NCBI GenBank assembly: GCA_034506255.1
Contig: JAPDPX010000003.1
Coordinates: 496,001 to 560,000 of the forward strand
DNA from: a candidate division KSB1 bacterium
GTDB lineage: Bacteria > Zhuqueibacterota > Zhuqueibacteria > Zhuqueibacterales > Zhuqueibacteraceae
DNA: 64,000 nucleotides
Direction: 5' to 3'
The notes under the pieces: model-generated
Told to the model about the DNA's origin: nothing
What the model saw: the letters and a program-made list of their open reading frames with translations, nothing else
Database searches by the model: none
Shown: one piece after another, positions 54,241-63,201 of the stretch
Layout: every line of letters begins with the position of its first letter
How positions within the stretch are numbered: position 1 is the stretch's first letter
Translations under genes and position numbers: made by a program

Positions 54241-54285
54241 ATCCTCTCTCCATAAAAGTGAACCATTGCACAAAAAATCGCGCGC

Positions 54286-54314
54286 AAAATAGCGAACCGG
54301 GCCGGTAAAGTCAA
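54286..54314 (-). promoter_or_regulatory. Promoter of the beta-lactamase-like operon
   Basis: On the minus strand TTGACT (54314-54309), a 17-base spacer and TATTTT (54291-54286) continuing GC. It is about 45 bases before the ATG at 54240. Confidence 0.65.
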
Positions 54315-54424
54315 GTTGCCGGCTTTGACAAAGCCCTTGCGCTTCATGCAAAAAATTGTGACCATTGGCCGGCCCGGCATCATGCGTGACGCGGTCTCGA
54401 ACCTTTTCACCTCCGGTGGTGAGC

Positions 54425-56704
54425 ATGCGAAGCTGGCTGCTGCTGGTGTTTCTCCTCGGACCGGCCGTGGCGGTGTGCGGTCCCGGTATCACCCTGCGCG
54501 TGAGCAACTGGTCGAGCCAGCCGCGCGATCTCGAATATGAAGCGCGCATCCTGCGTGAATTCGAAGGCCGGCATCCCGGCGTGCGGGCCGTGCTCGAACC
54601 GGTGCCGGCCAACTACGATCAAAAGATTCTCACCAGCATCGTGGCCGGTGCGCCGCCGGACGTGTTCCTGCTGGACTCCGGCGCCATCCCGGCCTACGTC
54701 AGCAAGGGCGTGCTGCTCGATCTCATGCCGCATATTCGCCGCCGCGGCTTCGATCTCAGCGTTTATTTTCCCCATGTGCTCGCCATCGCGCAGCGCGATT
54801 CCGCATTGTATGCCCTGCCCAAGGATTTCACCCCGCTCGTGCTGTATTATAACAAGCGGCTGTTCGATGAAGCGAACGAGCCCTATCCGCCGGCGCAGTG
54901 GCGATGGCACGAGTTCCTCGCCGCCGCCCGGCGGCTGACGCGCGACACCGATGGCGACGGTGTGATCGATCAATTCGGGGTGATCTGGCCGCAGATGACC
55001 TACATGTGGATGCCGGTGGTGTGGATGCACGGCGGCGATGTGCTCGCACCCGACGGCAGCCGCGCCACCGGCTATTTCGATTCCGCCCCCACGAAAACCG
55101 CGCTGCAGCGCATCATCGATTTGCAGCTCAAATACAAAGTGGCGCCCAATCTCGGCTCGCATGAACAGATTCGCACCTCCGGCCTGCTGCAGTCGCTCTT
55201 CGTCAGCAATCGCGCCGCCATGCGCGTCAGCGGGCACTGGTCGCTGCCGGCATTCCAGCCTTATCTCGTGAGTGGCCAACTCAGACTGGGCGTGACCGCG
55301 CTGCCGGTGCCCGAGAATGGCACCAAAGCCAACGTCCTGTATGAATCGGGCTGGAGTGTGCCCGCCACCACCCGCCATCCCGAGCTGGCCGTTGAGCTGG
55401 CACTTTTTCTCTCCGGCGAATTCGCGGCGCGGCAGCGCCGTGACATGCTGATCGGCCTGCCGGCGATGAAAGCCGTGGCGTTGGAACAAGTGCAGGCCGA
55501 CACGCTCGGCCTGGAAAAAGTATTCTTCACGGAAGTGCCCTATGCGCGTCAGCACTGGGGTTCGCGGGTGGAACGCTTCTCTGAGATCGAACCATTGTTC
55601 GAAGATGCCCTCGATGAGGTGCTTTTCAAGGGCAAGTCGGTGGACGAGAGCTTTGCCCGCCAGGCGCAGCGCATCGACGAAAAACTGCGGCAAATCCGCG
55701 CCCGCAGTGCCGGCCGTTCCGCCGTGCTGCGGGGCAACCCCGAGGTCGTGCGCTGCTTGCTGGCGCTGGCGGCGCTGGCGTTGGGTCTGATGCTGGCGGG
55801 CATATTCGCCGGCCGCCGGCAGCGGGGCATGGCGTGGCGCCGTGATCAGACGTGGAAGGGCTTTCTCTTTCTGCTGCCCTCCTTTGTGCATTTGCTGGTC
55901 TTCCTGCTGACCCCCATCGTCTTCGCCGTTTACCTCAGCGTGCATGATTGGGAGATCATCGTGCCGGACAAGCCGTTCGTGGGCGCCGGCAATTATGTTG
56001 AAATGTTCCGCGACCCGCTGTTTTGGAACGCGCTGAAGAACACGCTGCTCTATTCCCTCAATGTGCCACTGGGCATGGCGGTGGCGCTGGGCGTGGCGGT
56101 GCTGCTCAACCGCCGGTTTGCCGGTGTCAATCTGTTGCGCACATTGTTTTTTCTACCGAGCGTGTCCTCCTTTGTTGCGATCGCGCTGGTGTGGCGGCTG
56201 CTCTACGAGCCCCAAATTGGCCTGGCCAATTTTCTGCTCGATCTCGCCGGCCTGCCGAAATCGCCCTGGCTCAATTCCCCGCAAACCGCCATGCTGGCGA
56301 TTGTTCTGATGAGCATCTGGCTCGGGCTGGGCTACCAAATGGTGGTTTTTCTCGCCGGCCTGCAGGGCATTCCCGCAACGTTTTATGAGGCTGCCATGAT
56401 CGACGGCGCCTCGGCCTGGCAGCGTTTTCGCACCATCACGCTGCCGCTGCTGCAGCCCACCACCTTCTTCGTTCTCGTGACCTCGCTGATCGGATCCTTT
56501 CAAGTATTCACCGCGATCTATGTGATGACCGGCGGCGGCCCGGCGCGCAGCACCGATGTGGTGGTGCATCACATTTATCAGGCCGCCTGGGCCAATCTGC
56601 GCATGGGCTATGCCTCGGCCATGTCGATGGTCTTGTTCGTGATCATCATGATCGCCACCTGGCTGCAGTTCCGGCTGTTGGGAAGGCAGGTGGACTATGC
56701 TTAG
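54425..56704 (+). CDS. Fusion of ABC sugar-binding protein and MalF-type permease
   Basis: A 759-residue protein joining two parts that are normally separate. After a signal segment (WLLLVFLLGPAVAVCG) residues 20-420 are an extracellular solute-binding protein: LREFEGRHPGVRAVLEPVPA, VFLLDSGAIPAYVSKGVLLD and YALPKDFTPLVLYYNKRLFD. A TM helix (LLALAALALGLMLAGIFAG) then leads to a permease with about six helices from residue 465 and the EAA loop YEAAMIDGASAWQRFRTITL near 660, which docks the ATPase. A tethered receptor would deliver substrate directly. The start has GGTGGTGAG upstream. It overlaps the next permease gene by 8 bases. Sugar or oligosaccharide import is inferred from family and neighbours. 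Confidence 0.9.
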   Translation: MRSWLLLVFLLGPAVAVCGPGITLRVSNWSSQPRDLEYEARILREFEGRHPGVRAVLEPVPANYDQKILTSIVAGAPPDVFLLDSGAIPAYVSKGVLLDLMPHIRRRGFDLSVYFPHVLAIAQRDSALYALPKDFTPLVLYYNKRLFDEANEPYPPAQWRWHEFLAAARRLTRDTDGDGVIDQFGVIWPQMTYMWMPVVWMHGGDVLAPDGSRATGYFDSAPTKTALQRIIDLQLKYKVAPNLGSHEQIRTSGLLQSLFVSNRAAMRVSGHWSLPAFQPYLVSGQLRLGVTALPVPENGTKANVLYESGWSVPATTRHPELAVELALFLSGEFAARQRRDMLIGLPAMKAVALEQVQADTLGLEKVFFTEVPYARQHWGSRVERFSEIEPLFEDALDEVLFKGKSVDESFARQAQRIDEKLRQIRARSAGRSAVLRGNPEVVRCLLALAALALGLMLAGIFAGRRQRGMAWRRDQTWKGFLFLLPSFVHLLVFLLTPIVFAVYLSVHDWEIIVPDKPFVGAGNYVEMFRDPLFWNALKNTLLYSLNVPLGMAVALGVAVLLNRRFAGVNLLRTLFFLPSVSSFVAIALVWRLLYEPQIGLANFLLDLAGLPKSPWLNSPQTAMLAIVLMSIWLGLGYQMVVFLAGLQGIPATFYEAAMIDGASAWQRFRTITLPLLQPTTFFVLVTSLIGSFQVFTAIYVMTGGGPARSTDVVVHHIYQAAWANLRMGYASAMSMVLFVIIMIATWLQFRLLGRQVDYA

Positions 56705-57530
56705 CGCGCTGCCCAAAAAATTCCTCCGGCTCGCACGCCATGCCGTCTTGTTCGCGCTTGCTTTTTCCATGCTGCTGCCCTTTGGGTGGATGGTTTCGAC
56801 CTCGTTGATGACGGACACGGAGGTGTTTCAATATCCACCGCGCCTGTTGCCGCAGGCGCCGCGCTGGCAAAACTATCCCGAGGCCATGGCGCTGCAACCG
56901 TTTGGCAGGTTTTTTCTGAACACCATCATCATCACGAGTTTTTCGGTGGCCGGGCAACTGCTGTTCTGCTCGATGGCGGCCTACGCCTTTGCCCGCCTGC
57001 GCTTCAGGTGGCGCGATCGCCTCTTTGCCCTGTATCTCGCCACCATGATGGTGCCGGCGATCGTCACGCTGATTCCCGCCTTTCTACTGATCGTGGCCTT
57101 TGGCTGGATGAACACCTACGCCGCACTGATCTCCCCCGGCCTGTCGAGCGTCTGGGGCATTTTCCTGTTGCGGCAATTTTTCCTGACCATTCCCAAAGAA
57201 TTGGAAGAAGCCGCGCGCCTGGATGGCGCCGGTGAGTTTGCCATCTACCGTCGCATCATTCTGCCGCTTTCCACGCCGGCGCTGGCAACGCTGGCCCTCT
57301 TTGCTTTCATGAACAGTTGGAAGGATTTTCTCTGGCCACTGCTCGTCACCAACCAGACCGAGATGCGGCCGGTGGAGCTGGGCATCGCGGCGTTCAGCAC
57401 CATCTACGCGCTCGATTGGACGCATCAAATGGCGGCCGCGGTGATCGTGATGCTGCCCATCGTGCTCGTCTTCTTTCTGGCACAGCGCTATTTTGTGCAG
57501 GGCATCACGCTCACGGGCATGAAGGGTTAA
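56697..57530 (+). CDS. MalG-type ABC sugar permease
   Basis: A 277-residue inner-membrane permease with six helices and the EAA loop EEAARLDGAGEFAIYRRIIL near residue 180. Conserved N-terminal features include PFGWMVSTSLMTDTEVFQYP. It starts 8 bases inside the preceding fusion gene and is the second half of the translocation pore. No ATPase gene follows; the ATPase is presumably supplied by a shared MsmK/MalK-type subunit elsewhere. A glycosidase gene starts 14 bases after its stop. Confidence 0.94.
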   Translation: MLSALPKKFLRLARHAVLFALAFSMLLPFGWMVSTSLMTDTEVFQYPPRLLPQAPRWQNYPEAMALQPFGRFFLNTIIITSFSVAGQLLFCSMAAYAFARLRFRWRDRLFALYLATMMVPAIVTLIPAFLLIVAFGWMNTYAALISPGLSSVWGIFLLRQFFLTIPKELEEAARLDGAGEFAIYRRIILPLSTPALATLALFAFMNSWKDFLWPLLVTNQTEMRPVELGIAAFSTIYALDWTHQMAAAVIVMLPIVLVFFLAQRYFVQGITLTGMKG

Positions 57531-57544
57531 GCGCGGGAGTCCTG

Positions 57545-60112
57545 ATGAAAAAATCCAAAAGCACCGTGATGTTGCTGTGCGCACTTCTCCCTTTCGCCGG
57601 AGCCATGGCCCAGCCAGGCCTGCTTCCGGCATTCCGGCTGCACGCCAATGATCTCGAACTCAGTCGCGCCGCCCGCCCCGGCACCTACTTCGACAAGGCC
57701 GGCAGCAAATTTGCCATTCTGGGGTTCGAGAGCGGCACGTTCGAAGCCTGGGCCTATCCGCTCAAACTTTTTCGCAATTTTGAATTCGCGTTTCTGCTCG
57801 GCAATTCCACCCGGCCGCTGACGGGCGGCGAACTGGTGCGCCATATTGCGGTGACGCCGGAAGCCACCACGCTCACGTTCACCCATCAATCGTTCACCCT
57901 GCGTGCCATTTTCATCACGCCGCTGGCCGAGCCGGGTGCGATCATCCTGCTCGCAGTGAACGCCAGCGCGCCGCTCACCATCGTGTGCAGCTTTCTGCCG
58001 GTGCTGCAGCCGATGTGGCCGGCGGGTCTGGGCGGCCAGTATGCCCGCTGGGATGACGGGATGAAAGCCTATTTGATTTCAGAATCCTCGCGCCGCCATC
58101 ATGCCTGGCTGGGATCGCCCGCCGCCACCGGCATTTCCTACACGCCGGCACACATGCTGTCCGATCAGCCCAATCAATTCAAGATCGAGATTCCGCAGCC
58201 GGCGGCGGTGCGTGGCAAGTTCATTCCCCTGATTATGGCCGGCGGCAGGGGGCAGCGCGAAACCATCCGGGCAGTGTACGAAAGACTGGCCGACCATCCC
58301 GAAAAGTATTATCAGGAAAACTACGAGTACTTTCGCCGGCTGCGCGCCACCACGCTGCAGATCGCCACGCCGAACCGGGAGCTGAATCTCGCCTTCGAAT
58401 GGGCAAAAGTCGCCTATGACAACCTGCGCGTGGATCATCCCGGGCTGGGCAAAGGCCTGGTGGCGGGACTCGGGGTTTCGGGCACCAGCGGTCGGCCGGG
58501 TTTTGGCTGGTTTTTCGGGGGCGATGCTTACATCAACAGTTTCAGCATGAACAGCTACGGCGCGTTTGCCGCAGTGCAGGAGGCGCTGGCCTTCACGCAG
58601 AAATGGCAGCGCCGCGACGGCAAGATGGCGCATGAGCTTTCACAGGCGGAAGGCTACCTCAATTGGTTCCAGGATTATCCCTACGGCTATTTGCACGGTG
58701 ACACGACGCCGTTCTATCTCTGCGCGATGTACGATTATTATGCCGCCAGCGGCGACGCGGCCTTCATCAGGAAGAGCTGGCCATCGCTGCAGCGTGCCTT
58801 CCAGTGGTGTTTGACCACCGACGCCAATGGCGACGGCTTGATGGACAACCGTCAGGCCGGGTTGGGCGCGCTGGAATTCGGTTCGCTCACGGACATTGAA
58901 ACCGATATCTATCTCGCCGCAGTTTGGGTGCGCGCCGCGACGGTGATGCCCGATCTCGCCCGGGTTGCCGGCAAGCCGAACTTTGCGCGCACGGCCGCGC
59001 GCGTGGCGGAGCGCGCGCAAGCAGCCTTCGGTCACAAATTTTGGGACAGCGCGCGCCGGCACTACGCCTACGCATTCAATGCCGGTGGCGAGCAAGTCGC
59101 AGAAGTGACGCCGTGGCCCGCTGTCGGTTTGATGTGGCAGCTCGGTGACCCCGAGCACAGCGCGGCCACGCTGCTGAAACTGAACGCCGCCGAGTTGAGC
59201 ACGGATTGGGGCGTGCGCAGCTTGTCGAACAAAAGTCCGCTATTCGAGCCGTTGAACTACAACTACGGCGCGGTCTGGCCCTTTCTCACCAGTTGGGTGG
59301 CAACCGCGCAGTTTCAGCACCACTTTGCGCTGCAGGGTTACAACTCATTGCTCACGAGCGTGCGCCACACGTTCGACAATGCGCTGGGCTGTGTGACGGA
59401 AGTTTTTTCGGGCGCACAGAATATCTGGCCGCAGGAAGCAGTGGCACATCAGGGCTTTTGCAGTGCCGGCGTGGTGCTGCCGCTGGTGCGCGGCCTGCTC
59501 GGCCTGACCGCGAACACTCCCGCAAGGAAGATCAGCTTTGCCCCGCATTTCCCCGCGGATTGGGAGCGGGTGACGATTCGAAATTTCCGCGCCGGGGAAG
59601 CTTCCTGCGATTTTGACTTTCACCGCGGGGAAGCGCAGCTCGGGCTTCTGGTTTCCCTGCGCAATGCCCCGCCCTGCAGCGTGCAGTTTGCGCCGGCGCT
59701 GGGCATCGGCAGCCGGATGGTGAGCGTCACGATCAATGGCCGGGGCGTTCCTTTTCGCGAGGTGGTTTCCTCTCAAACGATTCAACCGGTGGTCAACTTT
59801 CTGCTGCGCGACAGTGCCAGCATCAGCGTCAATTTCGTGCCGACAGTGGAGTTGCTGCCACCGGTGATCACCAGCAACACCGGTGACCACAATCAGGGCT
59901 TGAAGGTGATCGCCATCAAACGGGAGGGGCGGGTGCTCAGCGTGGAAGTGGAGGGCTTGGCGGGCGAACGTTACGAACTCGAGGTGGTCAATCCCGGCAA
60001 GATCATCAATGTGGAGGGTGCTGAGCGGCAGGGCCGCGTGCTCGTGATTCAGATGGCGGCGGGCGGGTGGGGCGAGTTCATCCGGCAGGAGATTCGGTTG
60101 GAAACCGAATGA
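57545..60112 (+). CDS. Exported six-hairpin glycosidase (glycogen-debranching-like)
   Basis: An 855-residue secreted or periplasmic enzyme with signal peptide TVMLLCALLPFAGAMAQPG. An N-terminal beta-sandwich (about 25-290) precedes an (alpha/alpha)6 barrel. Typical features are GFGWFFGGDAYINSFSMNSY near residue 320, YGYLHGDTTPFYLCAMYDYY near 380, and NYNYGAVWPFLTSWVAT near 575. A C-terminal beta domain ends the chain. These recall amylo-alpha-1,6-glucosidase (GDE C-terminal), GH63 and GH78 relatives; the bond cleaved cannot be told. It is in the operon with the two permeases, so it probably processes the imported sugar. GGGAG precedes the ATG. Confidence 0.83.
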   Translation: MKKSKSTVMLLCALLPFAGAMAQPGLLPAFRLHANDLELSRAARPGTYFDKAGSKFAILGFESGTFEAWAYPLKLFRNFEFAFLLGNSTRPLTGGELVRHIAVTPEATTLTFTHQSFTLRAIFITPLAEPGAIILLAVNASAPLTIVCSFLPVLQPMWPAGLGGQYARWDDGMKAYLISESSRRHHAWLGSPAATGISYTPAHMLSDQPNQFKIEIPQPAAVRGKFIPLIMAGGRGQRETIRAVYERLADHPEKYYQENYEYFRRLRATTLQIATPNRELNLAFEWAKVAYDNLRVDHPGLGKGLVAGLGVSGTSGRPGFGWFFGGDAYINSFSMNSYGAFAAVQEALAFTQKWQRRDGKMAHELSQAEGYLNWFQDYPYGYLHGDTTPFYLCAMYDYYAASGDAAFIRKSWPSLQRAFQWCLTTDANGDGLMDNRQAGLGALEFGSLTDIETDIYLAAVWVRAATVMPDLARVAGKPNFARTAARVAERAQAAFGHKFWDSARRHYAYAFNAGGEQVAEVTPWPAVGLMWQLGDPEHSAATLLKLNAAELSTDWGVRSLSNKSPLFEPLNYNYGAVWPFLTSWVATAQFQHHFALQGYNSLLTSVRHTFDNALGCVTEVFSGAQNIWPQEAVAHQGFCSAGVVLPLVRGLLGLTANTPARKISFAPHFPADWERVTIRNFRAGEASCDFDFHRGEAQLGLLVSLRNAPPCSVQFAPALGIGSRMVSVTINGRGVPFREVVSSQTIQPVVNFLLRDSASISVNFVPTVELLPPVITSNTGDHNQGLKVIAIKREGRVLSVEVEGLAGERYELEVVNPGKIINVEGAERQGRVLVIQMAAGGWGEFIRQEIRLETE

Positions 60113-60121
60113 AGCCCGCCC

Positions 60122-60751
60122 TCAGGAGGCCGCGGCGTCGGTGTAGGCGCGGGGAACGAAGTCCGGGCTGTTCAACAGTACGATGTTTTCGCCCGATTGC
60201 GTGAGCACGAAGAGGCCGTTTTTGTAGGCGTAACGGTCAACGCCTGCATCGATGCTCATGCCCGCGACCACCCCATGCAACACCAGGCCGCGGTAGCGCG
60301 GGAAGAAATCGAAAAATCGCGGCAGGCGCTCCAGGGTTTCATCCACATCGCGGCGTTCGAGCTTGAGTTTCACTTCCACGGCAAAAACATGGGTCGGGCC
60401 GTAACCGAGCACGTCCCATTCCATGCCGTCGCCATCCAGGCGTCCGACGCTGCGAGCCGAAATGTTGGTCAAATGGTAACCGCGTTCGCGAAAAACACGG
60501 GCAACCGCGGGGCGCACCGAACTTTCCGCGAACAAGCCCAGTGAATCGGTCAGGCCGGCAAAGCGCCTGATGAGATCCTGCAGCTTTTGATCAGTCACCT
60601 GGAGCTGTCGGCCCGTTTCTTTGAGTTGCCGGTCAGTTTCTTTGAGTTGCCGGTCAGTCTCTTTGAGTTGCCGGTCAGTCTCTTTGATTTGCCGGTCGGT
60701 TTCCTTGAAACCGTGGTAGACAAGTTTTTCTAATTTTTCCAGTTCTGTCAT
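60122..60751 (-). CDS. DUF3782-like nuclease-fold protein with heptad repeats
   Basis: A 209-residue protein. The first 70 residues form a coiled coil of six 7-residue units (KETDRQI, KETDRQL x3, KETGRQL, QVTDQKL). The remainder has RPAVARVFRERGYHLTNISA and VFAVEVKLKLERRDVDETLE, the latter containing the E-x-K pair of PD-(D/E)XK nucleases, typical of the DUF3782 group common in cyanobacteria. The ATG at 60751 has GGGGAGAA in front; a longer frame to 60823 is not supported. It lies opposite the flanking glycosidase genes and looks inserted in their cluster. Confidence 0.82.
   Translation of the reverse strand: MTELEKLEKLVYHGFKETDRQIKETDRQLKETDRQLKETDRQLKETGRQLQVTDQKLQDLIRRFAGLTDSLGLFAESSVRPAVARVFRERGYHLTNISARSVGRLDGDGMEWDVLGYGPTHVFAVEVKLKLERRDVDETLERLPRFFDFFPRYRGLVLHGVVAGMSIDAGVDRYAYKNGLFVLTQSGENIVLLNSPDFVPRAYTDAAAS
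60581..60706 (-). repeat. 21-bp tandem repeat encoding KETDRQL units
   Basis: Six 21-base units in frame, each coding one heptad. The central three are nearly identical at DNA level (A AAGARACTGACCGGCAACTC), so copy number could change by slippage without breaking the frame. Confidence 0.8.
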
Positions 60752-60888
60752 GCGTTTCTCCCCATTGGCATAGGGTTTTGCTGTGTGCCTGCAGCGGAAC
60801 CCGGGGATGGCACACCGCATCAATAGTGAAAAATGCGGCTTGAGTCAAGCAAAAATTCCGGCCGATTCAACTGAAAAATTGCGTTCCA

Positions 60889-63153
60889 ATGAAACAAGTC
60901 AAACCACTCGAATTTCTCGCCCGCGCTGACAAGTGGTACCTCGGCGGCGGCAACCGCCTGCTGTGGGCCCCACCTTTCCCGCTGTTTCTCGATTTCCCCG
61001 GGCTGTGGGATGAGGCGCAATACTTCAACTATTCTCTGCAGCCGTTGTTCACCTGGACGTTGCTGGACGAGGAGGGCAGGGAGCTGGCGCTGCACTTTTG
61101 CCGCCGGCAATGGTCGCCCGCCGTGCTGACGCAGAAGTATCTCGTCAGCCGCACGCCGGGGTCGCATAAACGTGATGACTCCCTGTCCGTGCGCGAGCGC
61201 AAAATGATCCTCCCGCAGGATGTGGCCGTTTGCGAGGTGCAACTGCGCAACCGCTCGTCCAGGAAGCGGCGCCTGCATGTGATCCTGTGGACAGTGCAGG
61301 AAAATCATCCCGCACAACCAGGCCCCCGGCTCTCTCAAGTCAGTCAGGAAAACGGCATCATCTCGTTTCTCCAATCTCTCGCACCCGCCAACCTGCCGCC
61401 TTTGCCGGTGGCGCTGTCATTGGGATTGAATCAGCCGGTGCAATCTTTCAGCCTCGATCCCAGCGAGCGCTCGGCGTTGCAGCCCCACTGGCGCTTCACA
61501 CCCTTTTATGAGAGCTTTCGTGCCGGCCGGCTTCCGAACCGTGACTTTGCCGGCGGAGACGAACGGGAAGGGTTGCTTTATGCCGCGCTGCATGTCGAGA
61601 TGGTATTGCCCGCGGGCGGCGAAGCCAGTGTCACCGCCGGTTTGGCGGCCGCGCCGGATCGGGAGCAGGCTCGTGACAATCTCTCTGAGACGCTGGGGAG
61701 GGGCAGGGTCGTGAAGACAAGCCGCACGAATTGGCGGCGCCACTTTGCCGGGGCTCCGTCATTTGCCTGTTCGAATGAATATTTTTCCCGCTATTATTGG
61801 TATCGCTGGTACGGTCTGCGGTTGAACACCATCGTGGTGCAGGAGGGCAACTATCGCCGGCCTTTTGTCTGTGAAGGCATTGGATATTTCCGCGCGCCGA
61901 TTTCCTACAGCGCCATGTGCCATATGCGGGAGAATCGCTGGCGCCATGATCCCGCCCTGGCTGCCGGCAGCCTGCTCACTTTCATCGACAACCAGCAGGC
62001 AGACGGCAGTTTTCCCGGCTATATCGATGTGCACCAGCAACGCCCGCATCTGTTTTATCATGCCAACTGGGGCCAGGCCGTGTGCGAGCTGCTGCGCGTT
62101 CACCCCTCGCCTGATTTCGCCGCCGCCAGTTATGCCGGACTGCAACGCTACGCCCGCTATTTCGACGAGACACGCGATGCCGAAGGCAGCGGTTTGTATG
62201 ATGTCTGCAACCAGTATGAAACCGGTCAGGAGTTCATGTCGCGTTATCTCGCGGTGGCGCGCGATGCCGACCGGGACGCCTGGGGCCGGGTGTTTCGCCT
62301 CAAAGGCGTTGATGCCACGGTTTATCTTTATCAACTCAAACAGGCGTTGGCGGAGCTGGCGGTGAAATTGGGCAGGCCGGAGGAGGCCCGCCAGTGGCAG
62401 AGCGGCGCAGCCAGCATCAAACAGGCGATATTGCAGAAAATGTGGGATCCGGCGGAGGAAATGTTTTTCGACGTCGATCCGCGTTCGGGCAACCGCACCG
62501 GTGTAAAAGCCGCGGTCTGCTTTTATCCCTATTTCACCGATGTCGTGGCGGCGGAGCATGTCTCCGGATTGAAAAGGCACCTGCTGAATCCACAGGAGTT
62601 TTGGACGCCCTTTCCCGCGCCCGCGGCCAGCGTCGATGATTCCAACTTTTGCGCCGAGCCGGAATGGAAGGGCAGGCGCATGAACTGCCCCTGGAATGGC
62701 CGGGTGTGGCCGATGACCAACAGTCATCTGGCGGAGGCTCTGGCGCAGACGGCGCTGCGCTTCGGCGATGCCGGTTTGCTGCAGGCCGCCGTCGGGTTCA
62801 TCAGCAGGTTTATTGTAATGATGTTTCACGAAGGCGACCCCCGCCGGCCGAATTGCTTCGAGCACTATCATCCCTACACCGGCAAAGCCGCCTTGTACCG
62901 CGGCATCGATGATTACCAGCACTCGTGGGTCAACGATCTCATCATCAAATATGTTTGTGGCATACGGCCGCATGATGCCGGCGTGCGCATCGACCCCCTG
63001 CCGTTTGATTTGAAATGGTTCAAACTCGATGACGTGCGGGTGAGAGGTGTGCGCCTGACGGTGCAACGTGAAGGTGAGACCTTCCGGGTTTGGTGTGATG
63101 GCCGGCGGCACGGCAAAAGCAAGATCGGCGGGCCGGTCGAGCTTGCGCTGTGA
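60889..63153 (+). CDS. Cytoplasmic six-hairpin glycoside hydrolase (MGH1/GH63-like)
   Basis: A 754-residue enzyme with no signal peptide. The N-terminal beta part (WYLGGGNRLLWAPPFPLFLD) precedes an (alpha/alpha)6 barrel. The hallmark CPWNGRVWPMTNSHLAEALA near residue 600 and NPHC-less DDYQHSWVNDLIIKYVCG near 685 are typical of the mannosylglycerate-hydrolase/GH63 clan. A substrate of trehalose, mannosylglycerate or alpha-oligosaccharide type is plausible. It probably acts on what the ABC system imports. It is separated from the first glycosidase by the inverted DUF3782 gene. Confidence 0.83.
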   Translation: MKQVKPLEFLARADKWYLGGGNRLLWAPPFPLFLDFPGLWDEAQYFNYSLQPLFTWTLLDEEGRELALHFCRRQWSPAVLTQKYLVSRTPGSHKRDDSLSVRERKMILPQDVAVCEVQLRNRSSRKRRLHVILWTVQENHPAQPGPRLSQVSQENGIISFLQSLAPANLPPLPVALSLGLNQPVQSFSLDPSERSALQPHWRFTPFYESFRAGRLPNRDFAGGDEREGLLYAALHVEMVLPAGGEASVTAGLAAAPDREQARDNLSETLGRGRVVKTSRTNWRRHFAGAPSFACSNEYFSRYYWYRWYGLRLNTIVVQEGNYRRPFVCEGIGYFRAPISYSAMCHMRENRWRHDPALAAGSLLTFIDNQQADGSFPGYIDVHQQRPHLFYHANWGQAVCELLRVHPSPDFAAASYAGLQRYARYFDETRDAEGSGLYDVCNQYETGQEFMSRYLAVARDADRDAWGRVFRLKGVDATVYLYQLKQALAELAVKLGRPEEARQWQSGAASIKQAILQKMWDPAEEMFFDVDPRSGNRTGVKAAVCFYPYFTDVVAAEHVSGLKRHLLNPQEFWTPFPAPAASVDDSNFCAEPEWKGRRMNCPWNGRVWPMTNSHLAEALAQTALRFGDAGLLQAAVGFISRFIVMMFHEGDPRRPNCFEHYHPYTGKAALYRGIDDYQHSWVNDLIIKYVCGIRPHDAGVRIDPLPFDLKWFKLDDVRVRGVRLTVQREGETFRVWCDGRRHGKSKIGGPVELAL

Positions 63154-63201
63154 TCGCCGCGGCGTGACGGAGCAAAGGGTGAAAGTGGAAACGGAGTCGC
63201 A

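Noticed and set aside
54325..54330. Perfect TTGACA before the SBP-permease fusion gene
   Set aside because: No TAnnTT-like box at 16-18 bases downstream; the opposite strand has the convincing promoter.
60581..60706. Regular 21-base repeats considered as a CRISPR or non-coding array
   Set aside because: Units are contiguous, without spacers, and in frame as heptads of a coiled coil.
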